64,000 nucleotides of DNA, taken from Bradyrhizobium sp. Gha. GTDB lineage: Bacteria > Pseudomonadota > Alphaproteobacteria > Rhizobiales > Xanthobacteraceae. Below are positions 34,777 to 45,514 of the stretch, in pieces; the first letter of the stretch is position 1, and every line of letters begins with the position of its first letter. Under the pieces are notes generated by a model, which was not told the DNA's origin, did no database searches, and saw only the letters and a list, made by a program, of their open reading frames with translations. Made by a program: the position numbers and the translations under genes. The DNA lies in assembly GCF_900113735.1 (NCBI RefSeq), contig NZ_FOQM01000001.1, positions 558,001 to 622,000 on the forward strand. Direction: 5' to 3'.

Positions 34777-37700
34777 ATGCGAATGACCTCCCCTTCCAAC
34801 GATGCTGCCGGGATCGACGAGCTCAAGCGGCAACTGCTGTCGGCCGCAGCCGAGAACGCGCGGCTGCGCGATCGCCAGAGTGCCACCGCCGAGATATTGC
34901 GGACCATCGCGGCCTCCCCGTCGGACGCGCGGCCCGTATTCGCGGCGATCGCGTCGAGCTCAAAGCGCCTGCTCGGCGGCTTCTCCGCCACCGTGCTCCA
35001 GTTCATCGGCGACGAGCTGCATCTGGTGGCGTTCACGCCAACCAGCCCGGAAGGCGACGAAGGGTTGAAGGCGTCGTTCCCGCGGCGGATCGAGGATTTT
35101 CCAACCTTCGCGCTGGTCCGCGGCGGCGAGACGATCCAGTTTCCGGACAGCGAGGCCGCTGACGTCCCCGAGCTGAACCGTGACCTGGCGCGACTGCGCG
35201 GCTTCCGCAGCGTGCTGTTCATGCCGCTGATGAACCGCGGCACGGCGGTCGGCATGATCAGCGTCACGCGTACCGTAACGGGCGCATTCGCGCCCGACCT
35301 GGTGCAGTTGTTGCAGACCTTCGCCGACCAGGCCGTGATCGCGATCGAGAATGCGCGCCTGTTCAACGCGACGCGCGAGACGCTCGAGCGCCAGACCGCG
35401 ACGGCCGACATCCTGAAAGTGATGGCGGCTTCACCATCCGACGTGCAGCCGGTGTTCGATGCCATCGCGGCCAATGCCAACAGGCTGATCGACGGCTTCT
35501 CCACCGCGGTGCTGCGCTATAGCGACGGCGCAGCGCACCTTGCGGCGTTCACGCCCGTCGATCCCGAGGGCGACCGTGTGCTGCAAGCGTCCTTCCCGGT
35601 GCCGTTCGCGCAGTTCCCGGCCTACCAGCTCACGGCCAACGGTGAATCGGCGCAAGTACCCGACACCGAGCGTGAGCTGGCCACCCGCGACATCGCGCGC
35701 GCCCGTGGCTTTCGCAGCATGCTGTTCACGCCGCTGATGAGCGAAGGTGAAGCCAGAGGCGTCATCATCGCGACGCGGCGCACGACCGGCGCATTCCCCG
35801 AGCATCATGTGCGGCTGCTGCAGACGTTCGCAGACCAGGCGGTGATCGCCGTCAAGAACGTCAGCCTGTTCAACGCCACGAGGGAAGCCCTGGAACGCCA
35901 GACCGCGACCGCCGATATCCTCAAGGTGATTGCCGCCTCGCCCGCCGACGTCACGCCGGTGTTCCAGGCGATCTCCGACAGCGCCAAGGCGCTGGTCGGC
36001 GGACATTCCTCTGCCGTCACCCGCGTCGTCGACGGCATGCTGCACCTCGCCGCCTTCACCACCGACAATGAGGCCGGCAACGCGGATTTGCTCAGCTCCT
36101 TCCCGGCGCCGCTGTCGGCGTCAGGCATTCACAGCCGCGTCGCAACCAGCGGTAAGTACGCCTTCCGCAGCGACATGCAGAACGAGCCAGACCTGACCGA
36201 GGCCATGCGGGAGCTGGCCCGGACCCGCGGCTACCGCAGCATCCTCGTCATCCCGATGCTGCGCGACGGCGTTGCGATCGGGACCATCGGCGTGACGCGG
36301 CGCGAGGCCGGCCATTTCCCCGACAAGGCGATCAGCCTGCTCAAGACCTTTGCCGACCAGGCGGTGATCGCGATCGAGAACACACGGCTGTTCAACGAAG
36401 TCCAGGACCGCACGCGGGAGCTTACCGAATCCCTGGAGCAACAGACCGCGACATCGGAGGTGCTCAGCGTCATCAGCCGGTCGAATGGCGATCTCAGGCC
36501 CGTATTCGAGGCGATGCTCGGCAAGGCAATGCAGCTCTGCGGCGCCAGTTTCGGCGTGCTCAATACCTATGACGGCACGCAATTCCACACAGCCGCCACT
36601 TACGGCTTGCCTCCCGCCTACGAAGAATTCCGGCGCAAGGCGCCTCTCAATTATGGTCCGGCCACCGCACCGGCGCGCCTCTTGAGGGGCGAACCGTTCG
36701 TCGAAATTATCGACCTTCTGGAATCGGACGTCTATCGCAGCGAGAGCCGAACCGCCGGGCGTTGGTCGATCTCGGCGGCGCGCGCAGTCTGCTCGCGGTG
36801 CCGTTGCTCCAGGACGAGCGCGTCGTCGGCAACGTCATGATCTTCCGGCAGGAGAACCGGCCCTTCTCCCGGAAGCAGATCACCTTGCTGAACCAGTTCG
36901 CGGCGCAAGCCGTGATCGCCATCGAGAACGCGCGACTGCTCGGCGAATTGCGTCAGCGCACCGAAAATTTGACCGAGTCGCTGCAACAGCAAACGGCGAC
37001 TGCCGAGGTGCTCAAGGTCATCAGCCGCTCGGCGTTCGACCTGCAGGCGGTGCTCGATACGCTGGTCGAATCGGCGGCGCGACTATGCGAAGCCGATATG
37101 GCGGCGATTACCCGCAAGTCCGGCAGTAGCTATTTCCGGGCGGGCTCCTACGGTTTCCCGGCCAAATTCGTCGAATATGTAAGAGATCTCCCGGTCAGGC
37201 CAGACAGGCGCACCATCACGGGGCGGACTTTGCTCGGCGACAAGGTGGTCCATGTCACCGACGTGCTCGAAGACCCCGATTACTTCTTCGAAGGCCAGGA
37301 ATTGAGCGGCAATCCGCGTAGCTTCCTCGGTGTGCCCTTGCTGCGCGAAGGCAGCACGGTAGGTGCAATTGTTCTCGCACGTCGCGCAATCCGGCCGTTC
37401 AGCGAAAAGCAGATCGAGCTCGTGACCAGCTTCGCCGACCAGGCCGTCATCGCGATCGAGAATGTGCGCCTCTTCGACGAAGTGCAGGCCCGCACGCAGG
37501 AGCTCGCCAGATCGCTTGACGATCTGCGCGCGGCACAGGACCGGCTGGTCCAGACCGAGAAGCTGGCCTCGCTCGGCCAGCTCACCGCCGGCATCGCGCA
37601 TGAGATCAAGAACCCGCTCAACTTCGTCAACAATTTCGCCGCGCTTTCGACTGAGCTCACCGACGAGCTGAACGAGGTGCTTGCGCCCGTTCCGCTCGGC

Positions 37701-38354
37701 GACGATGTCCGCAACGATGTCGACGAGTTGACGGGGCTGCTGAAGGACAATTTGCAAAAGGTCGTGCAGCACGGCAAGCGCGCCGATTCCATCGTCAAGA
37801 ACATGCTGCTGCATTCGCGCGAAGGCAGTGGCGAACACCGGGCGGCCGACATCAACGCGCTGGTCGAGGAGAGCCTCGACCTTGCCTATCACGGTGCCCG
37901 CGCCGAGCAGCCGCATTTCGACGTCACGGTGAAGCGCGAACTCGATCCGGCGGCGGGCTTCGCCGAAGTGTTCCCGCAGGAGATCACGCGGGTGTTGCTG
38001 AACCTGGTCTCGAACGGGTTTTACGCAGTGGCAAAACGCCGGGCGGAAAGCGATGCCGGCGCTTTCGAGCCGGTCGTGACCGCCACGACGCGCGACCGCG
38101 GCGACCGCATCGAGATCCGTATCCGCGACAACGGTACCGGCATTCCCGATGCGGTGAAGGCGAAGATGTTCAATCCGTTCTTCACCACCAAACCGGCCGG
38201 CCAAGGCACCGGTCTCGGGCTGTCGATGAGCCACGACATCGTGGTGAAGCAGCATGGCGGCACCATCGACGTCGCGACGGAGCCCGGCGTGTTCACGGAG
38301 TTTACGATTCTGCTGCCGCGAAAAAGTGGGTTTTCAGACAACAGCAGGGGATAG
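34777..38354 (+). pseudogene. multi-GAF sensor histidine kinase, frameshifted
   Basis: One gene split into two frames. The first (34777-36840) holds three complete GAF domains, each ending in [15 protein letters not shown] or a close copy and followed by an ERQTATADILKV linker, and then the start of a fourth. The second (about 36742-38354) continues the fourth GAF ([16 protein letters not shown]), adds a fifth, then the H-box [20 protein letters not shown] and the ATPase ([17 protein letters not shown] and GTGLGLS). The expected AGC-GGA-GAG reads AGC-GAGAG at about 36742, one base short. Corrected, it would be about 1190 residues with no membrane helix. It may be decayed or a sequencing error. 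Confidence 0.8.
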
Positions 38355-38356
38355 CG

Positions 38357-40081
38357 TTGCCGCCAGGAGCCTTCCAGAAGCCGGCGCGACTGGTCCGGCG
38401 GCAAATACAGTCGCTGTCCGGCGTCGGGCTCATGCTCGGCGCCCTGTTCTTCGCCGCCGCGCTGACGCCGACCCTGATCCCGCGGAGCTATCTCACGCAA
38501 GGCGCCCTCGCCGGCGCTTGTTTTGCGATCGGCTACCTCGCCGGAAATCTCTGGCGCTGGTTGTGGCACTATCTCGAACTGCCCGAGCCCTCGGCGCAGC
38601 TGCGATCCGGAGCGAATGCGCTGGTCGCAGCCGGCTGCCTGATCGTCGTCATCGTCTGCCTCTGGCGCGCCGCCGGATGGCAGAACTCCATCCGCGCCGT
38701 CATGAAGATGCCACCGGTCGAGACCGCCCACCCGCTCAAGATCTCTGCCGTCGCCCTGATCACATTCGTGGTGCTGCTGGCGCTGGGCCGGCTGTTCGTG
38801 CGCGTCTCGCGGTTCCTCGCCGTCGGCGCGAAGCGCATCATTCCGCGAAAGGTCGCCAATGTCCTCGGCGTCGTGATGGCAGGCCTGCTGTTCTGGTCGA
38901 TCGCCAACAATCTCCTGATCAGCACGGCGTTTCGCGCGCTCGATTCGTCCTTTCGCGAATTCGACGGCTTGTTCGAGCCCGAGCGGCCGCAACCGACCAG
39001 CCCCGGGAAGACGGGTAGCGCGGCATCGCTGGTGAAGTGGACGGAGCTCGGGCGCATGGATCGCCGGTTCATTGCCTCCGGCCCGACCCGAGCCGAGATT
39101 AGCGCCGTGACCGGACAGACTGCGCAGGCGCCTGTCCGCGTCTATGTCGGCCTCGCCGGGGCCGACACGGCGCAGGCGCGCGCGCGGCTTGCGCTCGACG
39201 AGCTCAAGCGGCAGCACGGTTTTGAGCGCTCCATCCTCATCGTCGTCACGCCGACCGGCACCGGCTGGATCGATCCGGCCGCGATGGATTCGGTGGAATA
39301 TCTCCATCATGGAGATGTCGCGAGCGTCGCAGTCCAGTACTCCTATCTCAACAGCCCATTGTCACTGCTGTTTCAGCCCGAATACGGCGCGGAAGCGGCG
39401 CGCGCCTTGTTTGCAGAGATCTACGGCTACTGGACCACGCTACCCCGAGAGAGGCGGCCGAAGCTTTATTTGCATGGGCTGAGCCTCGGCGCCCTCAACT
39501 CGGAAAAATCCGCAGAGCTGTTCGAGACCATCGGCGATCCCATTGCAGGCGCGCTTTGGAGCGGGGCGCCGTTCGCGAGCCGCATCTGGCGCTCGATCGT
39601 TGCGAACCGCAATCCGGGCTCGCTGGCGTGGCTGCCGGAGTTTCGCGACGGCCGCTTGGTCCGCTTCATGAACCAGAATGGGCCGATAGTGCCCGCAGAT
39701 GCGCCCTGGGGGCCGATGCGCGTGGTCTATCTGCAATATGCCAGCGACGCGATCACGTTCTTTGACTACCGCGACGCGTTCCAGGCGCCGGCCTGGATGT
39801 CGACGCCGCGCGGGCCCGACGTGTCGCCGGAATTGCGATGGTATCCGATCGTGACGATGCTGCAGCTCGCGCTCGACATGGCGGTCGCGAACGGCACACC
39901 GATGGGCTATGGCCATGTCTATGCACCCGAGCACTACGTCGATGCCTGGGTCGCTGTCACCGATATCCATGACTGGTCCGCTGAGGCGCTGGCGCGGCTG
40001 AAGAGCCGTCTTGCAGCGGAGGGGCGGAAAGGCGCCGCGGGCAATGCCGACGCAAACGCCTACTCCGACCGGGGCGGCTAG
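38357..40081 (+). CDS. membrane-anchored alpha/beta hydrolase-like protein
   Basis: A 574-aa protein. The N-terminal half is membrane-embedded, with four to five helices (GVGLMLGALFFAAALTPTLI, ALVAAGCLIVVIVCLW and AVALITFVVLLALGRLF). The C-terminal half is an alpha/beta hydrolase with the nucleophile elbow GLSLG and Ser376 (LHGLSLGALNS). This N-terminal membrane plus C-terminal hydrolase pair matches a known bacterial family of unknown substrate. The TTG start at 38357 has an AGGGG site and sits two bases after the kinase stop, so translation may be coupled. Possible lipid or cell-envelope hydrolase. Confidence 0.85.
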   Translation: MPPGAFQKPARLVRRQIQSLSGVGLMLGALFFAAALTPTLIPRSYLTQGALAGACFAIGYLAGNLWRWLWHYLELPEPSAQLRSGANALVAAGCLIVVIVCLWRAAGWQNSIRAVMKMPPVETAHPLKISAVALITFVVLLALGRLFVRVSRFLAVGAKRIIPRKVANVLGVVMAGLLFWSIANNLLISTAFRALDSSFREFDGLFEPERPQPTSPGKTGSAASLVKWTELGRMDRRFIASGPTRAEISAVTGQTAQAPVRVYVGLAGADTAQARARLALDELKRQHGFERSILIVVTPTGTGWIDPAAMDSVEYLHHGDVASVAVQYSYLNSPLSLLFQPEYGAEAARALFAEIYGYWTTLPRERRPKLYLHGLSLGALNSEKSAELFETIGDPIAGALWSGAPFASRIWRSIVANRNPGSLAWLPEFRDGRLVRFMNQNGPIVPADAPWGPMRVVYLQYASDAITFFDYRDAFQAPAWMSTPRGPDVSPELRWYPIVTMLQLALDMAVANGTPMGYGHVYAPEHYVDAWVAVTDIHDWSAEALARLKSRLAAEGRKGAAGNADANAYSDRGG

Positions 40082-40087
40082 CGCCGC

Positions 40088-41665
40088 CTACTCCGCCATC
40101 TCGACGGCATGCGTCGTGGTGGGACCGGCCAGCGGCCGCTCCTCCATCATGATCAGACAGAGCGAGGCCGTCGTCATCAGCGCGGTCGCGGCCGCGAAGA
40201 CGTAACGGAAGGCGTGGCGCATGTCTTCAGTGGGGATCGCAGGGATGCTGCCAGCGGCGCGATGCTCGCCGGCCAGCGGAATGTCGGCGCCGAGCGCAAT
40301 CAGCAGGATTGCGGCGAACGCTGCGACCGTGAACGAGGACATCAGCGAGCGGAAGAAGTTCATCGCGCCGCTGATGGTACCGACCTGCGGACGGGCCACC
40401 GAATTCTGCAGCGAGACCACGCAGACCGGGAAGGTCGTGCCGAGGCCGAGCGCGAACGCGGCCATCAGCGTCAGCAATCCCCACAGCGGCAGCGTGGTGA
40501 CGGTCAGGCCGAGGGCGCAGATCGCAGCCCACGAGGTGCCGATAATGGCGACGCGCTTGTAGTGCTTGGCGCGCGCCATGGTGCGGCCCGCGATCGCCGC
40601 ACCGCAGGTCGAGACCGCGGCGAGCGGAATCAGCGCAAGCCCCGCCTCGCTGGCGCTGAGGTGATAGACCGACTCGTAATAGAGCGGCAGCTGCACGGTG
40701 AGGCCGGTGATGGCGCCGAGGCCGCAGCCGCCGGCAGTCAGCGCGAACGGCGCGACCGATCCCGAGAGCAGCGGCAGGGGCAGGAACGGCTCGTCGGCGC
40801 GGCGCTCATGCCAGACGAAGGTGAGCGCGAGCGCGATTGCGCCGCCCACCATCGACAGCACGGTCGGCGAGAGCCAGGGATAGCGCGTGCCCCCCCAGGT
40901 CAACACCAGCATGAAGACCACGGCAGAAGCCATCAGCAGCACGCCGCCGAGCCAGTCGACCTTGCGCTTGCGGTGGAACACCGGGATCTTCTTCATCTTC
41001 GGCAGCAACAACGCGAGCGCTGCGGCTGCAAGCGGCAAATTGATCCAGAAGATCATCGACCAGTGCAAATGCTCGGCGAACACGCCGCCGATGACGGGGC
41101 CGAGGATGCCGCCGACCATCCAGACACTGGAGAAATAGGCTTGATACTGACCGCGCTCGCGTGGGCTCACGACGTCGGAGATCACCGTCTGCACGACAGG
41201 CATGATGCCGCCGCCACCCAGTCCCTGCAGACCGCGTGCAAGAATAAGCATCGGCATGCTCGGCGCGATCGCGCACAGGATCGAGCCGGCGATGAACAGG
41301 CTCAAGGAGACGATGATCATGGCCTTACGGCCGTAGATGTCGCTCAGCGTCCCGAACACCGGCGCGACGGCGGTCGAGGCGAGCAGATAGGCGGTGATGA
41401 CCCAGGACAGGTTCGAGACGTCCTGGAACTGGCGCCCGATGGTCGGCAGCGCCGTGGCGACGATGGTCTGGTCGAGGGCAGCCAGGAACATCGTCAGCAT
41501 CAGGCTGATGACGATGGTGCGGACTTCATCCGATGACAGCGTAGCTGGCGGCGAACTGCGGATGCTCGTGACCTCCCCCGGAAGGCGGGTCAGTTCCTCC
41601 GCGATATCGTCGGGCAATGTCTGGATGTCGGCAGACTGGCTGCTCTGCCGTGTGAACTGGTTCAT
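40088..41665 (-). CDS. DHA2-family (EmrB/QacA-type) drug efflux transporter
   Basis: A 525-aa MFS transporter of the 14-helix drug:proton antiporter type. Motif A (FGTLSDIYGRK), the DQTIVATALPTI segment after helix 1 and LNIPLA-type loops (FWINLPLAAAAL) are typical. I chose the ATG at 41665; a longer start would add twelve residues. No adjacent membrane-fusion (EmrA-like) gene is present, so it may work alone. Substrate unknown. Confidence 0.9.
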   Translation of the reverse strand: MNQFTRQSSQSADIQTLPDDIAEELTRLPGEVTSIRSSPPATLSSDEVRTIVISLMLTMFLAALDQTIVATALPTIGRQFQDVSNLSWVITAYLLASTAVAPVFGTLSDIYGRKAMIIVSLSLFIAGSILCAIAPSMPMLILARGLQGLGGGGIMPVVQTVISDVVSPRERGQYQAYFSSVWMVGGILGPVIGGVFAEHLHWSMIFWINLPLAAAALALLLPKMKKIPVFHRKRKVDWLGGVLLMASAVVFMLVLTWGGTRYPWLSPTVLSMVGGAIALALTFVWHERRADEPFLPLPLLSGSVAPFALTAGGCGLGAITGLTVQLPLYYESVYHLSASEAGLALIPLAAVSTCGAAIAGRTMARAKHYKRVAIIGTSWAAICALGLTVTTLPLWGLLTLMAAFALGLGTTFPVCVVSLQNSVARPQVGTISGAMNFFRSLMSSFTVAAFAAILLIALGADIPLAGEHRAAGSIPAIPTEDMRHAFRYVFAAATALMTTASLCLIMMEERPLAGPTTTHAVEMAE

Positions 41666-41828
41666 CTCGGGGCGTGTCAGATCGAGCGTGTTGCGGCGCA
41701 AAGCCGCGAAGGATTCGTCCTATGACGCCAATCTAGACAGCAAAGTTGTTCTCGGGCAGCCACCACGGCGCATGGGTGCCTCCCGCACCGCGGTCATCCC
41801 GAACAATTGATCTGGGAGAGCGGACGCA

Positions 41829-42344
41829 TCAGTCCTTGGGGCGTCGCTTCAGGCGTGCCCGTTTCGGCACCTGCCCTGGCCATTGCACCAGATAGTGCTC
41901 CAGCTTGTCGTCCGGGATCTCGACCTCGGTGCCGGCGACCCGGCCGCGCACGGAGACGCCGGCCTCGTGCACGGTATTGGGATCGCCCGAGATCAGCGGG
42001 TGCCACCAATAGAGATCGCGCCCTTCCGCGACCAGCTTGTAGCCGCAGCTCGGCGGGAGCCATTTCAGGTCCCGGACGCTCGCCGGCGTCATGACAACGC
42101 AGTCGGGAACATGGTCGAAGCGATTCGCGTAGTCCTTGCAGCCGGACGTGCAGGAATCGAGCATCTTGCAGCTGACATCGGTGAAATAGATCTCCCCGGT
42201 ATCCTCGTCTTCGAGCTTGTTCAGGCAGCAGCGGCCGCAGCCGTCGCACAGGCTTTCCCATTCGGCCGTCGACATGTCCTCCATCTTCTTGGTTTTCCAG
42301 AAGAATCCATCCTGGTCTGAAGGTCGTTTGGGAGCTGCGGTCAT
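41829..42344 (-). CDS. YcgN-type cysteine-cluster protein (UPF0260)
   Basis: A 171-aa cytoplasmic protein of the YkgJ/YcgN zinc or iron-sulfur cluster group. Its Cys-rich core is [17 protein letters not shown], followed by [21 protein letters not shown] and [10 protein letters not shown], a typical arrangement of a metal-binding cluster. [14 protein letters not shown] is a conserved later motif. Function of the family is not established. It is isolated between an efflux pump and a PBP gene. Confidence 0.88.
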   Translation of the reverse strand: MTAAPKRPSDQDGFFWKTKKMEDMSTAEWESLCDGCGRCCLNKLEDEDTGEIYFTDVSCKMLDSCTSGCKDYANRFDHVPDCVVMTPASVRDLKWLPPSCGYKLVAEGRDLYWWHPLISGDPNTVHEAGVSVRGRVAGTEVEIPDDKLEHYLVQWPGQVPKRARLKRRPKD

Positions 42345-42634
42345 GCGCCTATTACGGTTCGAAAGAGCTACGGTCGGGCTATCTAGGGCGCCGAGCCGTC
42401 AGGCTGCAAGGAACGTCCCCGGAAGGCCCGTAGTGAACCGGGGTTCAATTGAGCCTGTTGTTCAAAATTGCGAGCCTGACCATTGGTTTATAAGCCCTGC
42501 TCGGCTAGAACAACAGCAAGTCCCCTCGGACGCGAAACGGGCGCCTTGGGTTTGCCGCAACAATCCCGCAAGACGTCTCGATGCCGCCCGGCCGGGTGCT
42601 TGAACGCTTTCACAGCGAGCCTCAAGGGTTCTAG

Positions 42635-44926
42635 GTGGTCCAGAACACACCATCCAATTGGAAGAGTCGCATCAGGAACTTCTTCCTGGACCTCGATGCG
42701 CGTATCGACTCCTCGCTGTTTTCCTCGGCCAAGGGCATCCGCGAGCTCTACGAGCGCTACTCGACCTTCATGGACCGCTTCTATGTCGGGCGGTGGAAGC
42801 GCTGGGTCTTCATCGAGCCGCTGTCGGAAGCGGCGACCATCGGCCTCGGCGGCATGGTGCTCATGCTCATTCTCGCCATCCCCGCCTTCCGCGAGACGGC
42901 GGACGAGGACTGGCTGAAGAAGTCCGATCTCGCCGTGACCTTCCTCGACCGCTACGGCAACCCGATCGGCAGCCGCGGCATCAAGCATAACGACTCGATC
43001 CCGCTGGAAGATTTTCCTGATGTCCTGATCAAGGCGACGCTCGCGACCGAAGACCGCCGCTTCTATGAGCATTTCGGCATCGACGTCGCCGGCACCGCGC
43101 GCGCGCTCGTCACCAACGCCCAGGCCGGCGGCGTCCGCCAGGGCGGCTCCTCGATCACCCAGCAGCTCGCCAAGAACCTGTTTCTCAGCAACGAGCGCAC
43201 CATCGAGCGCAAGATCAACGAGGCCTTTCTGGCGGTCTGGCTGGAATGGCGCCTGACCAAGAACGAGATCCTCAAGCTTTATCTCGACCGCGCCTATATG
43301 GGCGGCGGCACCTTCGGCGTCGACGGCGCCGCGCATTTCTACTTCAACAAATCGGCGCGCGACGTGACGCTGGCCGAGGCCGCGATGCTCGCCGGCCTGT
43401 TCAAGGCGCCGACCAAATACGCCCCCCACATCAACCTGCCCGCCGCGCGCGCCCGCGCCAACGTCGTGCTCGACAATCTCGTCGATGCCGGCTTCATGAC
43501 CGAGGGCCAGGTGTTCGGCGCCCGCCGCAACCCCGCCTTCGCGGTCGACCGCCGCGACGAGGCCTCGCCGAACTATTACCTCGACTACGCCTTCGACGAG
43601 ATGCGCAAGCTCGTCGACACCTTCCCGAAGTCCTACACCGAGCGCGTGTTCGTGGTTCGGCTGGCGATCGACACCAACGTGCAGAAGGCGGCGGAAGACG
43701 CGATCGAGAACCAGCTGCGCCAGTTCGGCCGCGACTATCACGCGACGCAGGCCGCGACCGTCGTGTCCGATCTCGACGGCGGCATCCGCGCCATGGTCGG
43801 TGGCCGCGACTACGGCGCCAGCCAGTTCAACCGCGCGGTCGACGCTTATCGCCAGCCCGGTTCGTCGTTCAAGCCTTACGTCTACACCACGGCGCTCCTC
43901 AACGGCTTCACGCCGAACTCGGTCGTGGTCGACGGACCTGTGTGCATCGGCAATTGGTGCCCGCAGAACTATGGCCATTCCTATTCCGGTGCGGTGACGC
44001 TGACGCAGGCGATCACGCGCTCGATCAACGTCGTGCCGGTGAAGCTGTCGATCGCGATCGGCCAGAAGGAACAACCCAAGGCGCCGAACCCGGCCAAGAT
44101 CGGCCGGGCCAAGATCGTCGAGGTCGCGCGCCGCTTCGGCCTCAAGGCGCCGCTGCCCGACACGCCGTCGCTGCCGATCGGTTCGGACGAGGTCACCGTG
44201 CTCGAGCATGCGGTGGCCTATGCGACCTTCCCGAACCGCGGCAAGGCGGTGACGCCGCATGCAATCCTCGAAGTACGGACCGGCGCAGGCGATCTGGTCT
44301 GGCGCTGGGACCGCGACGGCCCAAAGCCGAAGCAGGCGATTCCGCCTAATATCGCCGCCGACATGGCCGGCATGATGAGCCACGTGGTCAGCGAAGGCAC
44401 CGCGCGCCGCGCCGCCCTCGACGGCATTCCGACCGCGGGCAAGACGGGCACGACGAATGCGTATCGTGACGCCTGGTTCGTCGGCTACACCGGTAACTTC
44501 ACCTGTGCGGTCTGGTACGGCAATGACGACTATTCGCCGACCAACCGCATGACCGGCGGCTCGCTGCCGGCGCAGACCTGGCACGACATCATGGTCGCGG
44601 CGCATCAGGGCGTCGAGATCAGAGAAATTCCCGGTGTCGGCATGGGCCAGAAGCTGCCGCGCGAGCAGGTTGCCAACGCCCAGGCCAATGCGGCACCGAA
44701 GGTGCTGGAGACCAAGCCCGGCCCGCCGCCGGTGCTGACCAAGCGCGGCGCCGACGTCCTGGTGCGGGTCGAGAAGATGCTCGACGACGCCGCCAAGACC
44801 GCGACCAAATCGGCAGCCGATGACAGCGGCCCGGTCAAGCCGGCGTCGTCGACGAGCGCGCTCGCCTTCCCGCAGAATTATGCGGCGGAGGAGAACGCGG
44901 ATTCATCCACCCCGCGCAAGAACTGA
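42635..44926 (+). CDS. class A penicillin-binding protein (PBP1a-type)
   Basis: A 763-aa bifunctional peptidoglycan synthase. An N-terminal membrane helix (LGGMVLMLILAI, residues about 70-83) anchors it. The glycosyltransferase domain has catalytic Glu139 (ATEDRRFYEHFGID) and QGGSSITQQLAKN. The transpeptidase has the SXXK motif with Ser410 and Lys413 (PGSSFKPYVYT), the SXN motif (TRSINVV) and KTGTT at Lys603. A GTG start at 42635 follows a purine-rich stretch. The C-terminal tail is Ala/Lys-rich and disordered. The protein acts in the periplasm on cell-wall growth. Confidence 0.94.
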   Translation: MVQNTPSNWKSRIRNFFLDLDARIDSSLFSSAKGIRELYERYSTFMDRFYVGRWKRWVFIEPLSEAATIGLGGMVLMLILAIPAFRETADEDWLKKSDLAVTFLDRYGNPIGSRGIKHNDSIPLEDFPDVLIKATLATEDRRFYEHFGIDVAGTARALVTNAQAGGVRQGGSSITQQLAKNLFLSNERTIERKINEAFLAVWLEWRLTKNEILKLYLDRAYMGGGTFGVDGAAHFYFNKSARDVTLAEAAMLAGLFKAPTKYAPHINLPAARARANVVLDNLVDAGFMTEGQVFGARRNPAFAVDRRDEASPNYYLDYAFDEMRKLVDTFPKSYTERVFVVRLAIDTNVQKAAEDAIENQLRQFGRDYHATQAATVVSDLDGGIRAMVGGRDYGASQFNRAVDAYRQPGSSFKPYVYTTALLNGFTPNSVVVDGPVCIGNWCPQNYGHSYSGAVTLTQAITRSINVVPVKLSIAIGQKEQPKAPNPAKIGRAKIVEVARRFGLKAPLPDTPSLPIGSDEVTVLEHAVAYATFPNRGKAVTPHAILEVRTGAGDLVWRWDRDGPKPKQAIPPNIAADMAGMMSHVVSEGTARRAALDGIPTAGKTGTTNAYRDAWFVGYTGNFTCAVWYGNDDYSPTNRMTGGSLPAQTWHDIMVAAHQGVEIREIPGVGMGQKLPREQVANAQANAAPKVLETKPGPPPVLTKRGADVLVRVEKMLDDAAKTATKSAADDSGPVKPASSTSALAFPQNYAAEENADSSTPRKN

Positions 44927-44935
44927 TCTGATCCC

Positions 44936-45514
44936 GTGCGGCTGATCCTGATCATATTGACGGCTCTCCTGCTCGCGACCGTGGTCGGCGTTGGCGCTAC
45001 CTGGATGACGACGACGCGCGGCACCGAGATCGGCGCGCTGACCATCGGCGCCTGGACCGCCCGCCCCCGCACCGGCACCGCCGACGTCGATCCCTATTCG
45101 CGCGCCACCATCGTGCGCAACGGCGAGCTGCCGATCGGCACCGGTGACGGCGTCGCCTTCACCGCAACCACGGATGACAAGAAGAAGGCGCTCGACGGCC
45201 GCTGCGACGTCGTCGTGTCAGGCGTGACGCCGCCGGCGCGGTTCTGGACGCTGACGCTCTACGACCGCAAAGGCCATCTCGTCGCCAACTCGCTGCAGCG
45301 CTACGGCTTCACCAGCCAGGAGATCGTGCGCCAGTCCGACGGCTCGTTCGAGATCCACATCGCCGCGCGCTCGCGCGCCGGCAACTGGCTGCCGACCGGC
45401 GGCATCGAACGCTACGCGCTGATGTTCCGCCTCTACGACACCCCGGTCGGTGTCGCGACCCGCACCAAGCGCGACGCACCGATGCCTGCCATCGCGACGG
45501 TGGGCTGCTCATGA
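44936..45514 (+). CDS. DUF1214-domain protein
   Basis: A 192-aa protein: one N-terminal membrane helix (LILIILTALLLATVVGVGA) followed by a beta-rich DUF1214 domain (FWTLTLYDRKGHLVANSLQR and SRAGNWLPTG). It follows the PBP gene by nine bases and overlaps the next gene by four (ATGA). In many bacteria DUF1214 and DUF1254 are fused in one long protein. Here they are two separate membrane-anchored proteins. Function unknown; a periplasmic or envelope role is likely. Confidence 0.88.
   Translation: MRLILIILTALLLATVVGVGATWMTTTRGTEIGALTIGAWTARPRTGTADVDPYSRATIVRNGELPIGTGDGVAFTATTDDKKKALDGRCDVVVSGVTPPARFWTLTLYDRKGHLVANSLQRYGFTSQEIVRQSDGSFEIHIAARSRAGNWLPTGGIERYALMFRLYDTPVGVATRTKRDAPMPAIATVGCS

Noticed and set aside
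40109..41536. 475-codon open frame antisense to the DHA2 transporter
   Set aside because: Shadow of the transporter; Arg/Asp/Gln-rich product without any motif.
42488..44605. 705-codon open frame antisense to the PBP gene
   Set aside because: Arg/Val/Gly-rich composition typical of antisense frames in high-GC genes, and the plus-strand PBP has all catalytic motifs.
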